A stretch of DNA of 64,000 bases from Syncephalis plumigaleata. Lineage: Eukaryota; Zoopagomycota; Zoopagomycetes; Zoopagales; Piptocephalidaceae. Under the pieces are notes generated by a model. The model was given only the letters and a program-made list of their open reading frames with translations. It was not told where the DNA came from and did not search any database. Numbering within the stretch: position 1 is the stretch's first letter; the number at the start of each line of letters is the position of its first letter. The DNA lies in assembly GCA_025201365.1 (NCBI GenBank), contig JAIXMF010000002.1, positions 1,240,001-1,304,000 on the forward strand, in the 5' to 3' direction. A program made the position numbers and the translations under genes. Of the stretch, positions 10,795 to 23,788 are shown piece after piece.

Positions 10795-12569
10795 ATTAGT
10801 TAGTAAATGCTAAGCTAGAGTGCGGTGTTTAGACTCGATAGACGAATGGCTATCAGCTGTACAGTCATAGATACAGAATAGATAGATTACTTGGTAACAA
10901 AAAAAACGCAGGGGAACAGTTAGGGAAGGCAATCTAATGCAAAGACCAACGGTGTTTTGGTCCTGGCTTCAATAGGAGCATAGGAAGAAGTAAGAAGCAA
11001 CACGAGTAAATGACACTCGCAACACGATGAAACAAAAGAGAGAGTGTTATGAGCCGTACATACACCAATAGGACGGACTGAACGCAAAATGTATACATTC
11101 GGAGTATTAATCTCATGAATAATAACTTACCAGTTTCTTAGTAGCTAGAAGGAAAGGAAAGCAATTCTGTAAATAATGAATGCCGCCGTCTACACTCCTC
11201 GACTATCTGATTGGTAAGCGGTCGAAGGAAAGATCTTGAAGAATATAGTTAGTCAATGGGGTAAGTTCAATGTGTGTGTGTAGAGATGACCGCGTGCTGT
11301 ATAGAGTAGTGCTGTACGTGCGTAAATAGGAATGACTCGCGTGGAGTAGCGGCAATAAGCAGCAAGCAGAGCGAGTGTAAAGGAAGGAAGGAGGGCCAAG
11401 TGTATGAAGGATAACAAGAAAAAAAGGATAGCAAAACTGTAGGAGGTTTCTATAGCAAGACACTTGTAGATAACAAGTAACTAACAAATCTACTCGCACC
11501 TATACACGATCAAGTAGAAAGTAGAAAGTAGAAAGAGGAAGAAAGAAAGAGATGAGCAATAGTCGATAAACGACCATGTATATAGTGCAATAATGGTAAT
11601 ACTAATGTGCTAGACTGAACAGTATACCACTAACATATCAGTTACCCGAGAGGTACACGTGATGTGCACCATCAAAGAAGAAGAGTAGAGAACGACTTGC
11701 AGTAGCAACATCTTCATAGGATAATGTTTTTTCTTTTTTAGGATGTATGCATCAATGGCACACCACTGCAACATGTCCTTTATCATTCTTACATTTCCAT
11801 TCAATACGCCAGCGATCAATAGAGTTTCATGCCTACCTTGCAACTAGTTGGAAAGGTCGTTTAATTCGGAATAAACAATAGCAAACAACAATAAGCTGAG
11901 ACAAACAAACAATAAATAAATAAATAGATGTCACAGATAGCCAATGTATGCGTATATATATATATATATATATATATATCACTACTAGAGTAAATGAAGC
12001 AAAACAATAAATAATGAAATCAGCGTTTGTACGTGACACTGAGTAACAGAAATTCATGTGCTTTAATGCATACACTAAGCGTTGCAAGTAAAGAGAAAGA
12101 GCATGTAAACGAGAAGAAAGTGAGAGAAAGGAAAAAACAGACAAATAGAGGAACAGAGAGAAAGGAGAGGAGTGAGTGACGAGCAGAGGAAAGAAAGAAA
12201 TGACAGATGTGCGGTAATGAAATGAAAAAAGTTAAAAAAAGAAAATACGTGACTGGCCATCGACTTGTATGATGTAATGACAAGGATAAGCAATACGTAA
12301 ATGTTTAGAGATGTCATAATTACATGTCTATAATGATTAGTAAATGCTTCGTGTATAACCCCAGCTATACTATTGATGAACTAGTTCATTTACATGTAAA
12401 ATAAAAGACAATGCAATATAAATACATAAGCATTGATTACTGCCACATTCTAATCATTGTATCTTTATTCAGCTTGTGATATAAAGAGTAAACGTATAGA
12501 GAGAAATACGTTGTTGTAGTCATCCTATATCAATATAGCAATATATCATACGATACTCCCTTCAGTTAA
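10795..12569. other. Gene-poor region with simple repeats
   Basis: No supported coding region. It contains a TA dinucleotide run at about 11953-11980, AGTAGAAAGTAGAAAG repeats near 11517, and purine-rich tracts (12090-12210) that give spurious open frames. It probably holds the 5' UTR and promoter of the 531-aa gene and the 3' end of the MetRS gene. Confidence 0.55.
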
Positions 12570-15500
12570 TTAGGAAGATGCAGCAGCAGCAGTAATTGTA
12601 ACCGGTGCTGCTGCTCCATCTTTAGTGGCAGTTGTTGCTGGTGCACGTTTGCCTTTGGCTTTTTTAGAAGCAGCAGATGCTTCGCTTGCTCCACTACCGC
12701 CACCATACTTGGCCTTCCATACAAGTTCTTGTTTTGGGTCAATACGCTGGAATAGATACTCTGGTTCACCGATACGATGACCTGGCAACAGATCCATGGC
12801 AGTCCACTTATCGGTCAATGCACGCGACGGAGCATTTAATTGACGCCAAATGGCCTCGCTCGTTGATGGCATGTAGGGGAAGAAGAGTGACGCCAATAGA
12901 TAGACGAGATTCGTGGTGACACCAACAACCGTGTCACATCGTGATCGTTGCTCTGCATAGAGTGTATTGTCCAATCGTTGATCCTGCAAATACTGATTGC
13001 CTCGACTGGATATCTCCATGGCAAGACGAAGTGCAGCACGAATCTTTACCTGATTAAGTGCGTCAATGTACTGAGCGAGTAGTGATTCGATATCGGCAAT
13101 AAGTTGCTGTTCTGGTTCTTCAGCCACTGTAAACTCTGGTAGAACCGAGTTATACTTTGGTGAATCTACAAATCGGACGACTCGATTGCAGAAATTGCCT
13201 ACATTAGCCAGTAGTTCGTTGTTGTTCTTGGCGATCATCTCCTTCCACGTAAAGATACTGTCGTTTGTCTCGGGTCGTGCACTCAATAGATAATAGCGCC
13301 ATACTGATGGTGGCACACCAGTCTCTTGAGCATTATCGCCAAACACACCGATATTACGACTCTTGGAGAACTTTGTGTCTTCGTAATTCAAGTATTCTAC
13401 CATTACTTGTCAGTGACATGCACTATTATATTTAATCACTCATCTCGTAATAACTAACCTGTTGTACTCAGATGATGCAACAATGTCCATGACTCGCCTG
13501 TACCCAAGAGACATGACGGGAAGATGACCGAATGGAATGGAACATTGTCCTTGCCCATAAATTGATACAACTTGACCTGGTCAGGATTCTTCCACCACTG
13601 CTCCCATTCCGATGTGTAATTAGCGGTGATAGATGGATAGCCAATGGGTGCGTCATACCACACGTAGAACACCTTGTCCTCCATGCCAGGATACGGTACA
13701 GGAGTGCCCCATTTAAGATCACGCGTAATGCAGCGTGGCTTCAATCCTTCATTCAACCATGATGACGTAATAGTACGTCCATTGGATGACCAATTGCCTA
13801 TGTTAATGGGAAAAGTGATCAGCTATTATATTGATAATGTAATACTAGTTAGCCTACCCTTAACACTGGATTCCTTAAAGAATGCCTCACAAGCTGGTTG
13901 TAGCTTGGGTAGATCAACAAAGATATGATTAGAATCACGGGTAACCGGTGTATTACCATCGAGTTTACAGCGTGGCTTGACCAATTCGTGTGCATTTAGT
14001 AATTGACCACAACCATCGCACTGATCACCGCGAGCATCCTGTTTACATGAATTGCGTTGACAATGAGTGATCCTATCAATATTGCTATGAATGTCGACTT
14101 ACATCGAAACCACACTTTGGACATGTACCTTCAACATAACGATCTGCTAAGAAACTAATACAAGCAAGTGTTAATAATATAATGATATAATAGTAGTAGT
14201 AGTAGTAGTATTGATGATTACCGATGACATTGCTCGCAGTATAATTGAGTCATACTCTCAATTAACGTGTATCCATTCTTATCAAGCTTCTTGAAGATAT
14301 CTTGTGCAATACTATACATCAATAAATGAACCATTAGCATAGCTGGCAAGCATGACAATAGTAGACATACTGTGTTTGTTGCTGCGTAGTGGTGCGTCCA
14401 AAGTAATCAAAGTCGATCTCGAACCATTTATAGACGTTGCTATGCAATCGATGGAATTTATCGCATAACTCCTGGCAAGTGACACCTTCCTCCAATGCCT
14501 TGGTCTCTGTCGCGGTACCATACTCGTCTGTACCGCAAATATACAACGAATTGATACCACGAATACGGCAGAATCTACATGTTTAGTAATATCGTATATA
14601 TATATATTAGTAATATATACTAGAGATCAGTTTCGATTATTACCGTGAATAGACATCAGCACTGAGTACGGCACCAATGATATTGCCAAGATGCGGCACA
14701 TTGTTGACATATGGAAGTGCACTAGTAATCAAAACATTCTCTTGACCAGGAATTGGCAATCTAATGGAATGATAAGCAATTATATATATATATATAAGAA
14801 TAGTCATCATCACTCCTTACTTGATCTTATCATGACTGAGCGATATACTATGCTCATTGTTCACCTTACGATGACTTTCATTAGCGATAATCTTTGGTGG
14901 TGCCACTTTGACCTATATACATGATTAAAATGAGTCAATATCATATTTGTTGCTGCTGCAATGTTATTCATCAGGAATATGCATACACACGCACCTTAGC
15001 ACTAAGATCGACTATAGCCTTAGCAAACTCTGGCAATTGACTCCACTGAGAGATACGTTCCGATAGAATGGGATAAGCATGACGTGCCTCTTTCTCTACC
15101 GCTGCCCACCATGGATAGAATCTTGCAAATAAAATAACATCAACGGTCCTTACTGTACCATTCTGTCATATTGACCATATTATGATATTATCAATATTAG
15201 TATATATCTATGTGTATGTGTGTGTGTGTGTGTGTGTGTATGTACTTGTCATTACCTCAGTATTCTGACCTAGATGGCCGATAAAAGCGGATGCCTTCTC
15301 CAAGTGAGCTGCCTCGAATGTAGGTGGATTATGATACGGAAGTGTTTCCTCCCATTCAATGGCCTCGTTATGAAGCAATTGGCCAACAGCCGATTGACCC
15401 AAGAAGAAACTGAGACGACAGTTAATCGGCTGCATAATCATAGTATTCGATTGAGAAGTAACTCACCGAACAGCAGCATTTGCCACAAAGAAGGGATGTG

Positions 15501-15746
15501 ACACACCACTGGCCGTTAATACTGGCACTTTGCCGTCTATTTATTGCATACATTCCATATTAGTGGATTGCTATTTAGTATTGAGCCATGCTACCTACTG
15601 GTTTCTTCGATAGTTGCACTAGCATGAGCTGCCGATAGCGCTAAAAAGAATTTGAGCTGGGCAACATGAGCTGCCGAGTTATAAACAGCGGGAACCGTGG
15701 TCAGAACCAACGAGGCTGATGACGCTTTAGCGGGAGTAGTGGCCAT
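12570..15746 (-). CDS. MES1: Methionyl-tRNA synthetase, cytosolic, twelve exons, 813 aa
   Basis: Exons on the minus strand are 15746-15599, 15536-15467, 15409-15256, 15162-14995, 14912-14821, 14760-14644, 14574-14371, 14311-14222, 14154-14103, 14038-13858, 13797-13459 and 13396-12570 (2442 nt, in frame). The N-terminal ~200 residues form a GST-like domain, as in yeast and animal cytosolic MetRS, where it docks the enzyme in multi-synthetase complexes. The class I catalytic domain follows, with the HIGH-type motif HLGN after LPYVNNVP, then [13 protein letters not shown]. The zinc-binding insert has CEQC, CPKC and CDGC pairs. The KMSKS-type signature is KFSKS. The C-terminal part is the alpha-helical anticodon-binding domain ([11 protein letters not shown] region). 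The end is a short Ala/Lys-rich tail with no WHEP or EMAP domain. The enzyme charges tRNA-Met, including the initiator. Nothing suggests a defect. Confidence 0.95.
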
Positions 15747-16348
15747 CCTATCACGCTTACTGTTCTATACACCGTTAGACAATATACTTCTCAGTCGCGT
15801 ATACAAGCAATAAGATCAGGGAAATTGATCGAGAAGAATAAGGTAAGAAGAGCAAACGAGAGAGGGAGAAAAACGTCAATATAAGATCTGGGAACAGAAT
15901 AGCGAGCGGTGTTTTTTCTCGGTTTGTCAGCTATATGAAAATCTACTCGTTAGAACTTAGAATTGGGCACGCCACTAAGATCGGATATGACGCAACTTTT
16001 TTTCTCTATAAACTCGTGCTTTATGTTATATAAAGGAATGATTTAGTTTATCTATTGCTAAACACCATATACAATGTAAGCAAGTGCATAATGTACGCAC
16101 TAATATCACACAGTAGACTATAAACATCAAGTATCCAGTAGCATTAGCCAGTATCTATGAAAGATTTGAGGAAACGACGATAGTTTATTACAAAGTTGAA
16201 CTGCAACATGCAATCATTAACTTGACCTTTCTCTTCCTTTCTCTCCTTCTCTCTCCTTCTCGCTCTCTTCTGTGGGTCATAGTTTACTTGATATTATATT
16301 GGATGGTAGTATCTGTTAGAACACTACTGTCACTATTATTATAGTAAC
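15747..16348. other. Divergent promoter region between MES1 and GEP4
   Basis: A 600-nt spacer between two divergent housekeeping genes. Pyrimidine-rich tracts (CTCTCCTTCTC near 16240) precede the GEP4 ATG. No further gene is seen. Confidence 0.5.
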
Positions 16349-17409
16349 ATGGTACAGAGTTGGAATCTTGCTGGAATTCGCCAAGCTCTAGTCTTGGCTG
16401 CACGACCACAATGGACTGTACCACATATTTTAGTCAATGGTAAAATAAATATTGCAAAAGATACTGGTTGTTTACACTGCTTATATATACGATAGATATA
16501 CGAGGAATTGATTTTGAAAAGTTGTACGCCAATGGTGTGCGCGCTGTTGCTTTCGATAAGGACAACTGCTTAACGAGACCATATGAAGATCATTTGGCAG
16601 AAGAATTACAGGTGGATACTGACAAGTAAACGATAGCAATGACGATGATATAATGTTATTTAGGATGCATGGTCACAATGTCGTGCTGTATTTGCGAATC
16701 ACATCTGTATTGTCTCTAATTCTGCTGGTACACCCGATGATCATGATTACAAACAGGTAGGTTTATCGTTGTTATCGACTTTGAATAGTCCATTGATAGT
16801 TACATGGTTAAATAGGCAAAAAGAGCGGAAAAACATCTAGGTAGATAGTTGAACAACATTGAAATTGCAGTATTGATACCTTCTATGCTATAGGCGTACC
16901 TGTGCTAAGACACATCGAAAAGGTAAGGTTAAGATACTTTTGTATGTTTAGATGAGGCCTACTAGCTAGTTTGCTAGAAACCAGCATGTGTCAATGAGCT
17001 TTGTCATTATTTCTCAAATTACAATGTGAAGCCCTCGGAAATCGCCATGATAGGTGATCGAATATTGACGGATGTCGTTTATGGACATCGTATCGGTGCT
17101 GTCACCATACTTACACGACAAGTGCTGGGCGAACATGGCGACAATTGGGCTGCTAAATATGTGAGTTCAAGCAATCTTATTACTATATTATTACTGGACT
17201 ATTATTGGTCAATGCGGCTAATTGATCCAATATAGTTGCGACGTCTTGAACATCTATGGCTAGATCGGATATGGCCTATGCAATATCGTGAATCCGTCGG
17301 TATTCCTCGTCATATGGATGTGGCCAACCATCGGAACTGTTATATTCAGCCACCTGATCATCCGATAGCAACTAATTTACTACGTATTAGTGAATACACT
17401 AACAATTGA
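16349..17409 (+). CDS. GEP4: Mitochondrial phosphatidylglycerophosphatase, HAD family (Gep4-like), seven exons, 236 aa
   Basis: Exons are 16349-16439, 16496-16611, 16664-16756, 16816-16840, 16894-16922, 16978-17160 and 17236-17409 (711 nt, in frame). The HAD motif I is DKDNCLT, motif II is the VSNSAGT loop, and the downstream acidic motif is IGDRILTDV. The start MVQSWNLAGIRQAL and the HILVNDIRGIDFEKL segment are typical of the Gep4/YqeG-type family. In yeast Gep4 removes the phosphate from phosphatidylglycerophosphate on the matrix side of the inner mitochondrial membrane, a step in cardiolipin synthesis. The two micro-exons (25 and 29 nt) are unusual even for this intron-dense genome, but the phases agree on both sides. 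Confidence 0.9.
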
Positions 17410-17535
17410 ACTGATTTGAAAAAAGGAATGACGATGAGATAGTATATATCTATGTGATAAAAGTGTTTATTGATTAATGTGAATAAAGATAACAAATTCC
17501 ATGTTAATCAATAGAGATATTGACGAAATCCATTC

Positions 17536-17685
17536 TTAGACAGCTGGATAACCATTGCCATTTTTGATAGAAGGATTGAAGAGAGGATTGTACAATTGCC
17601 GTACGGCGTTTGGCGTATATGATGTCTTTAAGTATGGATTGCCATATATAAAAGATGGTCGTGTGATCAGTTGGCTTGTCGCCAT
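17536..17685 (-). CDS. Possible 49-residue protein
   Basis: An ATG-to-stop frame of 50 codons, opposite in direction to ISA1 and 164 nt from it. It starts MATSQLITRPSFIYGNPYLK and is rich in Asn, Pro and Tyr, with no membrane helix. The composition is protein-like rather than low-complexity. No family was recognised, and chance remains possible. Confidence 0.35.
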   Translation of the reverse strand: MATSQLITRPSFIYGNPYLKTSYTPNAVRQLYNPLFNPSIKNGNGYPAV

Positions 17686-17707
17686 AGCATTAATAAAATT
17701 TAGTTAA

Positions 17708-17767
17708 TTATTAATAAACAGCAAATGTTAAAGGATAAATGCGCTAATTGGTTGGAAAAACACTGTA
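17708..17767 (+). repeat. Copy A of a dispersed ~60-bp element (right-end type)
   Basis: Runs from TTAATAAACAGC to GGAAAAACACTGTA. It is nearly the same as 48635-48693 (about nine bases in ten by eye) and is an inverted counterpart of 18376-18435, 38913-38967 and 43535-43590. The outer tip CACTG next to TA looks like a Tc1/mariner-type transposon end. Confidence 0.6.
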
Positions 17768-17849
17768 GCTCAAATCTTCTTTACCCACCTTCCTATTCTT
17801 CCCGACTCGTTTATTGTACGCTTCTTTGCCCTTGAATTCTTTATACAAA

Positions 17850-18361
17850 ATGAACACGATCCGACAAGTAGGCAAGTCTGCTCTACGTGCGAGACCACGA
17901 CGAGCAATACTATCACTGGTAAGCTGTGGCTTCTCTGTCCATACGAGTGTGAATCCCTAATGTGAATTCATATGATTGCATAGACGCCCGCTGCTATTCA
18001 GCGTTTGCAGTCTATGACAAAGAGCGAGGACGCCCCTCTATTACGAGTGGGCGTGAAGAATAAAGGCTGCTCCGGCAAGTCGTACAACCTGGAGTATGTC
18101 AAGGAGAAGAACAAATACGACGAGGTAGTCCAGCAAGACGGTAAGTACTCGATAAAGACCAGTCTTATCCATTGCACTACTAATAGTAGATCATCAATCT
18201 GTAATTATATAGGTGTTACGGTGCTGGTGGCCTCAAACGCCCTACTTACCATCATCGGTTCAGAGATGGATTACGTGGAGGATAAACTGTCCGCCGGATT
18301 CGTCTTTAACAATCCCAATGTTAAAGAGTCGTGTGGTTGCGGCCAGAGTTTTATGATTTAG
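17850..18361 (+). CDS. ISA1: Mitochondrial iron-sulfur cluster assembly protein, A-type carrier (Isa1/ISCA1), three exons, 124 aa
   Basis: Exons are 17850-17918, 17984-18140 and 18213-18361 (375 nt, in frame). The first exon is Arg-rich without acidic residues (MNTIRQVGKSALRARPRR), as expected of a mitochondrial presequence. The mature part has TPAAIQRLQ, the first conserved cysteine in KGCSGKSY, the FNNPNVKESCGCGQSF end with the CGCG pair, and the DGVTVLVAS core. A-type carriers pass [4Fe-4S] clusters to mitochondrial enzymes such as aconitase. The gene is short and complete. It lies between two outward-facing copies of the dispersed ~60-bp repeat. Confidence 0.92.
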
Positions 18362-18375
18362 CAGCAATATGCTTA

Positions 18376-18435
18376 TTTGTTTTTCTAACCGATTAGCGCT
18401 GTTATCCTTTAACTTTTGTTTTTTATAATAAATAG
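18376..18435 (-). repeat. Copy B of the dispersed ~60-bp element (left-end type, worn)
   Basis: Reads TTTGTTTTTCTAACCGATT and continues with AGCGC, TATCCTTTAAC and TTTATAATAAATA. It matches the reverse complement of copy A at most positions but has lost the TACAG tip. It begins about 15 nt after the ISA1 stop, so it also forms part of that gene's 3' end. Confidence 0.5.
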
Positions 18436-18543
18436 ATTTGCATAGTAGTTAGCATCATAATTAAATGGACTTTTTATTAATAAATATGAAGAGTTCTGTA
18501 GTGGAATGTTAGTAGATTTATTAGTAAATTATTAAATTAGATT

Positions 18544-18879
18544 TCATCTCACAACTGCTGGAATGAAGGCACGATTTTGAGGGGTAAGAATAAGCATCTT
18601 ATTAATAAACATAGTACATTTGCATATCATTAGATAGAGGAAAGTAAGCTTTATCATAAATGAATAGAATTGAGTAAGCTTATACAAATTAATGGACAAA
18701 AGCGCAAAAAGCGGAAACATTCCGGCAGTAGCAGTTGTGTGCATAGCTGTATGTCTAAAAGAATGGTCTTCAAATGTGTTTTTGTCAAATAATTCAGAAT
18801 ACTTGCTTTTGTAAATTCTATGTGTGTACCATGTGTATTCGTAAACTGCTGAAGCTGTTGTTGCATAAGGCATAGGCAT
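18544..18879 (-). CDS. Hypothetical ORF, 111 aa
   Basis: A single frame from the ATG at 18879, 75 nt past the stop of the kinase-like gene on the same strand. It has a possible membrane helix (MFPLFALLSINLY) and a second hydrophobic patch (FLYLMICKCTMFI). No family was recognised, and AT-rich DNA can open such frames by chance. Confidence 0.25.
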   Translation of the reverse strand: MPMPYATTASAVYEYTWYTHRIYKSKYSELFDKNTFEDHSFRHTAMHTTATAGMFPLFALLSINLYKLTQFYSFMIKLTFLYLMICKCTMFINKMLILTPQNRAFIPAVVR

Positions 18880-19253
18880 GAGCGCAATACAATTCCCTAT
18901 TGGGATCCCAATATGCCACTAGATGCAATGGGTACATTCATGCGTTGTGACGATTATTGTGGCAAATTCCATTGATTGTTGTTTCGCGATCCAGATCCAG
19001 ATCCGGCAGGCCTTAAACCTCCAGTGGCTATTTTCAATGGAGTGGATGTTCCTAACGACATGGTCGATTGCATTCTAGGTGATGAATTAACTCCATTAAG
19101 GATAGCTAAGCACTCGCTGGCGGATGGCCGTTTTGCAGGATTAGGCGTTAGCATAGCCTTGAGAGCGCTGACCAACGAACTCATTCCCGCTTGCTGATTT
19201 TGTGTTTCAGTAAAAACAAAATTTTTCTCTGGGATTCCATAGGTAAGTGTATC

Positions 19254-19462
19254 TGTTGGAATTCATAATTCCCAATGATTGTCGTTGTGCAAATCTTTAT
19301 TATATGAGATCTTATTTTACATAATTAAGATCTACATCACATACCAGCAAATATAAGATGTGCTTCGCACATCTTACTACGCGTATAAATAATTGCGTAG
19401 TATTACGACACATTAAATAAAAATTAAGTCTTCACACTATTATCTCCGCCTCAATTTTAACA
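19254..19462 (+). repeat. Copia 5' LTR
   Basis: 209 bp. It has a 9-bp-stem hairpin at 19355-19375, and an 8-bp inverted repeat at 19375-19402 with TATAAATA in its loop. An AATAAA-type signal follows near the end. Confidence 0.95.
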
Positions 19463-22400
19463 GATTAAGAGTCTCAGAGGCTCTCGCTAATCAAGTGTCA
19501 TTTTATTCTACTTTCAAAACAAAAACTTACTCAATATGAGTTCATCTCTAAACACCGTCCAAACACTCGACGGCACAAACTATCGTAACTGGAGGATTCA
19601 GATAAAGGGTCTCTTACTCAACCAAGGAATGTACGAAATTACATCCGAAGATCCGCCAGAATCTGAAGACACACAATGGTTCAAGCAAGACGAAAAGGCC
19701 AGATCGATTATACTAGTTACCTTGTCAAATAAACTACAGATCCAGATGGAATCATGCCCTACAGCCAAGATTATGCTCCAGAAATTGCATGAACTTCATC
19801 AGCCCAAAGGTCATTCGGCTGCTATCCATCTACGCAGGCAACTACTCAACATGAGGAAAGACGCCTCGAAATCTTGCTCAGATTTCATTCATGAGATCAC
19901 GTTGATAAAAGACCAATTGGCAGAAACCAGCGCCCCTGCGTCAGATGCAGAAATTATTGCTTTCCTATTTTCAAGCCTACCCCGCGAATACCATCCCCTA
20001 ATTGTGAACATGGGAGCGAATCTTAATACACTAACGCTCGAGGACGTCCAAAGGCAAATCATTCATGAGGAGCCGAATGTGCTGATGCACGCAAATCGGT
20101 TGGAAGATACTGCATTACGCGTATCAGAGGAACAAGCGCCAAGGAAAAGAATGCGACCGACGTGTACCTACTGCCACAAATCTGGACATACAGAGGACGA
20201 ATGTTACAAGAAGATAGGATATCCAAATAGAAAACACATTGATAAACCTTCTACCACGTACCTACTTGCATCCAACACCTCACCATCCTCGGTAGACAAA
20301 CATCTATTAGGAACTTGGGTAGTCGACAGTGGTGCAACCCAGCACCAATGCAGCAACAAGGACTGGTTTACCAACTATCAAGCTATTACGCCAAAAACCG
20401 TCTATGCTGCAAATGACTCAACGATGGCTGCCATTGGGATAGGAACCATAGAAGGATACATCTTTCACCAGCGTGACTACGTACATGTAAAATTCCAAGA
20501 TGTGTTACACATTCCTACCTTGACCTACAATTTACTGTCTGTACGAAAGCTCCTATCGTTGAACTTTTCCGTATTCTTCACTAGAGACAATAATTGTACG
20601 ATAAAGGCTCCAGATAACACCATCATCGGTCAAGCCCACCTCAGTAGCAACCTATTCCTATTAAGTTTTTCACATTCACGCGAGGTCTCGCTCGCTTCAA
20701 CGTCGATCAATGCATCCTCCGATATTTGGCATCAACGCCTTGGTCATCTCAATTATGCTTCTTTAATGTTACTCAAGAGCAACGGACTAGTCAACGACTT
20801 AGCGGTTAATGGGAAATTGACGCAACACTCACACTGCACCTCTTGTATACACGGGAAGCAGCATCGTGTCAAAATACCAAAATCAACGGCTACACCTCGG
20901 TCAACGGAACGACTAATGCTAATCCACACCGACATTTGTGGCCCAATGTCCGTAGCCAGTCATGGAGGGGCAAGGTATTTTGTTATCTTCGTCGATGATT
21001 TCTCGAGAAAGATCTGGGTCGATTTCTTAAGTGGCAAGGATCAATTCTTGGAGAAGTTAAAAATTTTCAAAAGCATGGTTGAAAATCAGTCTGGAATGAA
21101 GATCAAAGCGTTGAGATCAGACAACGGAAGAGAATTTGCCGCATCATATGTGCAATCCTTCTTGTGAGAGAGAGGTATAATCTGGCAATCATCTGCACCT
21201 TATACGCCAGAACAGAATGGAGTGTCAGAAAGAAATATCCGAACGATAACTGAACGGGCACGCACCATGCTACACGCGGCTGGACTTGACACCTCATTCT
21301 GGGCGGAAGCAGTCAACACTGCAGCCCACACGTGTAATCTATCACCAAGCAGTGGAACTGGCAATCGTATCCCAGATTCCCTTTGGTTCAACACCACACC
21401 ATCGGTATCTCACCTCCGTGTCTTTGGCTGTCTGGCCTATGCCCTACATCATGGAAATCGTACAAAATTCGACTCCAAAAGCAGAGAATGCATCTTTATT
21501 GGCTATTACGACGGCAGCAAAGCATACAGGCTATACGACCAAAATTCTAACAAGGTCGTAAAAACGCGGGACGTCGAATTCGTGGAGAATGCGTTCCCTT
21601 CAAAGCAACGCGCATCGATTAACACCCCATGTAACACCGGTCAAGGTCCTACGATCTTCTTTACCACTACCAGTCAGAGTGAACCACCAAGTTCTCCTCC
21701 CACAGTATCCAGGCCAGATGAACCGTTGCCCTCGCAATGTAACCGTGATACTCAATCAAGCCCATCTCCTTTGGTATCCGCGCCAGACGATTCATGGTCA
21801 TTAGAACATAGTAGTACGCCACTTCCTACCACTCCCGAAACAAGCGCATTACAATCAGAATCACCCACACAAGATATGTATACACCAATCACTGACAACG
21901 ATCACACATCACCTATATTCGACACTTCCAACGATACGGATGAGTCCGCAAGTGCTGTAGATGTTTCATCTGATGAATGCAGATCACTCCTGTCAGAAAT
22001 AGTGGGTGATGAGCCAACAACAGTTAAGCAGGCATTATCTGGAGACAACGCCGACAAATGGATGGCGGCAATGCAAGATGAATTAAAAAGCTTGCACGAT
22101 AATGGCACCTGGCAGCTCACTAGTCTACCCAAGGGACGAAAGGCCATCGGATCTAAATGGGTGTTCAAGGTGAAGCGAGATGAGCATGGCAACATCGAGC
22201 GATACAAAGCACGATTGGTAGCACAAGGTTTCTCTCAGATCCATGGTATTGACTACCAGGAAACTTTTGCACCAGTAGTGCGATACTCCTCCATTCGAAT
22301 TTTAATTGCTATTGCCACGCAATACGATTATCACATACATCAAATGGATGTGACTACAGCCTATTTAAATGGCAACTTAGATGAAGAGATTTACATGAAA

Positions 22401-23579
22401 CAACCGGAAGGTTTTCAACGAGGTGACCATGTATGTCTGTTAAGAAAATCGCTCTATGGACTTAAACAGTCAGGAAGAGCGTGGTATTCGGTTATCGATA
22501 CCTTCTTGAGTACGCTAGGCTTCAAACGAAACGATGCCGATCATGGTGTCTATTCTAAGCATAGTGGTAACTCCATTATATTCATTGCCCTATACGTCGA
22601 TGACCTCATAATCATTGGTGACTCAATGCCCTCGATCAATCAACTCAAAGCTGACCTGTCGTCCAGGTTCAGGATGAAAGATCTTGGTGACATTCATTAC
22701 ATACTTGGCATTCAAGTCAGTCGTGACAGAAAACGTGGCATCACTACGCTATCTCAGCGCAAATATATCGATGATGTACTAAATCGTTTCAATATGACTG
22801 ATGCGAAGCCAGTAGGAGCACCGTTAGAAACAGGCATCAGACTTCAAAAGGGAGATAGCGTCATAGAAAAAGACGAATTAGAATACATGAAAAATGTACC
22901 TTATAGAAGTGCCATTGGCAGCTTAATCTATCTAGCAAACGCTACGAGACCTGATCTAGCGTTTAGCATAAGTCTGCTGAGCAGGTTTCTGTCTGACCCT
23001 AGACAAGTCCATTGGAATGCAGTAAAAAGAATAATGAGATATGTAAAACACACTGCTAATGTCATTTTGAAGTATACTAGAGATACCGGAAAAATCATAG
23101 GTTACTCAGATTCAGATTGGGCCAGTAGCTTGGACGATCGAAAATCCACAACTGGTTACGTCTTCGCCTACAACAAAACTGCTATTACCTGGAACAGCAA
23201 GAAACAACCAACGGTTGCGCTATCATCTACAGAAGCTGAATACATGGCCATAACGGAGGCTACCAAGGAATCTATGTGGCTAAATAACTTTATTATTGGA
23301 TTACAGCTTCCAGACATACGACCGATCAACATTCAATGTGACAACCAAGGTTGCATCGCACTAGGCAGGAACCCGGTACAACACAAGAGGAGCAAGCATA
23401 TAGATATCAAGCATCACTACGTGCGAGAGGCCACAAACAACAATTCCATCGAAATCAACTATTGCCCTACAGAGGAGAACGTCGCCGATATATTTACCAA
23501 AAGCTTGAGCAAACAAAGACATTCACTTCTAGCAGAGCTTCTTGGCTTAGAGGAATCCAAGCATCGCCCTGAGGAGGAG

Positions 23580-23788
23580 TGTTGGAATTCATAATTCCCA
23601 ATGATTGTCGTTGTGCAAATCTTTATTATATGAGATCTTATTTTACATAATTAAGATCTACATCACATACCAGCAAATATAAGATGTGCTTCGCACATCT
23701 TACTACGCGTATAAATAATTGCGTAGTATTACGACACATTAAATAAAAATTAAGTCTTCACACTATTATCTCCGCCTCAATTTTAACA
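23580..23788 (+). repeat. Copia 3' LTR
   Basis: 209 bp, the same as the 5' copy by eye. It is preceded by the purine tract GAGGAGGAG (polypurine tract). Confidence 0.95.

Larger units (their letters stand above)
19254..23788 (+). mobile_element. Ty1/Copia LTR retrotransposon, 4.5 kb, inserted in the kinase-like gene
   Basis: Two 209-bp LTRs (TG...CA) that look identical by eye flank an internal region. The target duplication GTATC lies at 19249-19253 and 23789-23793. The coding region starts near 19536 and runs to about 23594. In Copia order it shows a gag part, a CCHC knuckle (CTYCHKSGHTEDEC), protease (VVDSGAT), integrase (HHCC finger, then DICGP and SDNGREF), reverse transcriptase (YVDDLIII) and RNase H (SSTEAEYMAITEA). 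Integrase before RT fixes the family as Copia. The element is very young. Its reading frame appears broken about once. It lies on the strand opposite to the host gene. Confidence 0.95.

Noticed and set aside
17536-17685. 49-codon ORF considered as a mitochondrial ATP synthase or cytochrome oxidase small subunit
   Set aside because: No membrane helix and no match to the subunit patterns I know; kept only as hypothetical.
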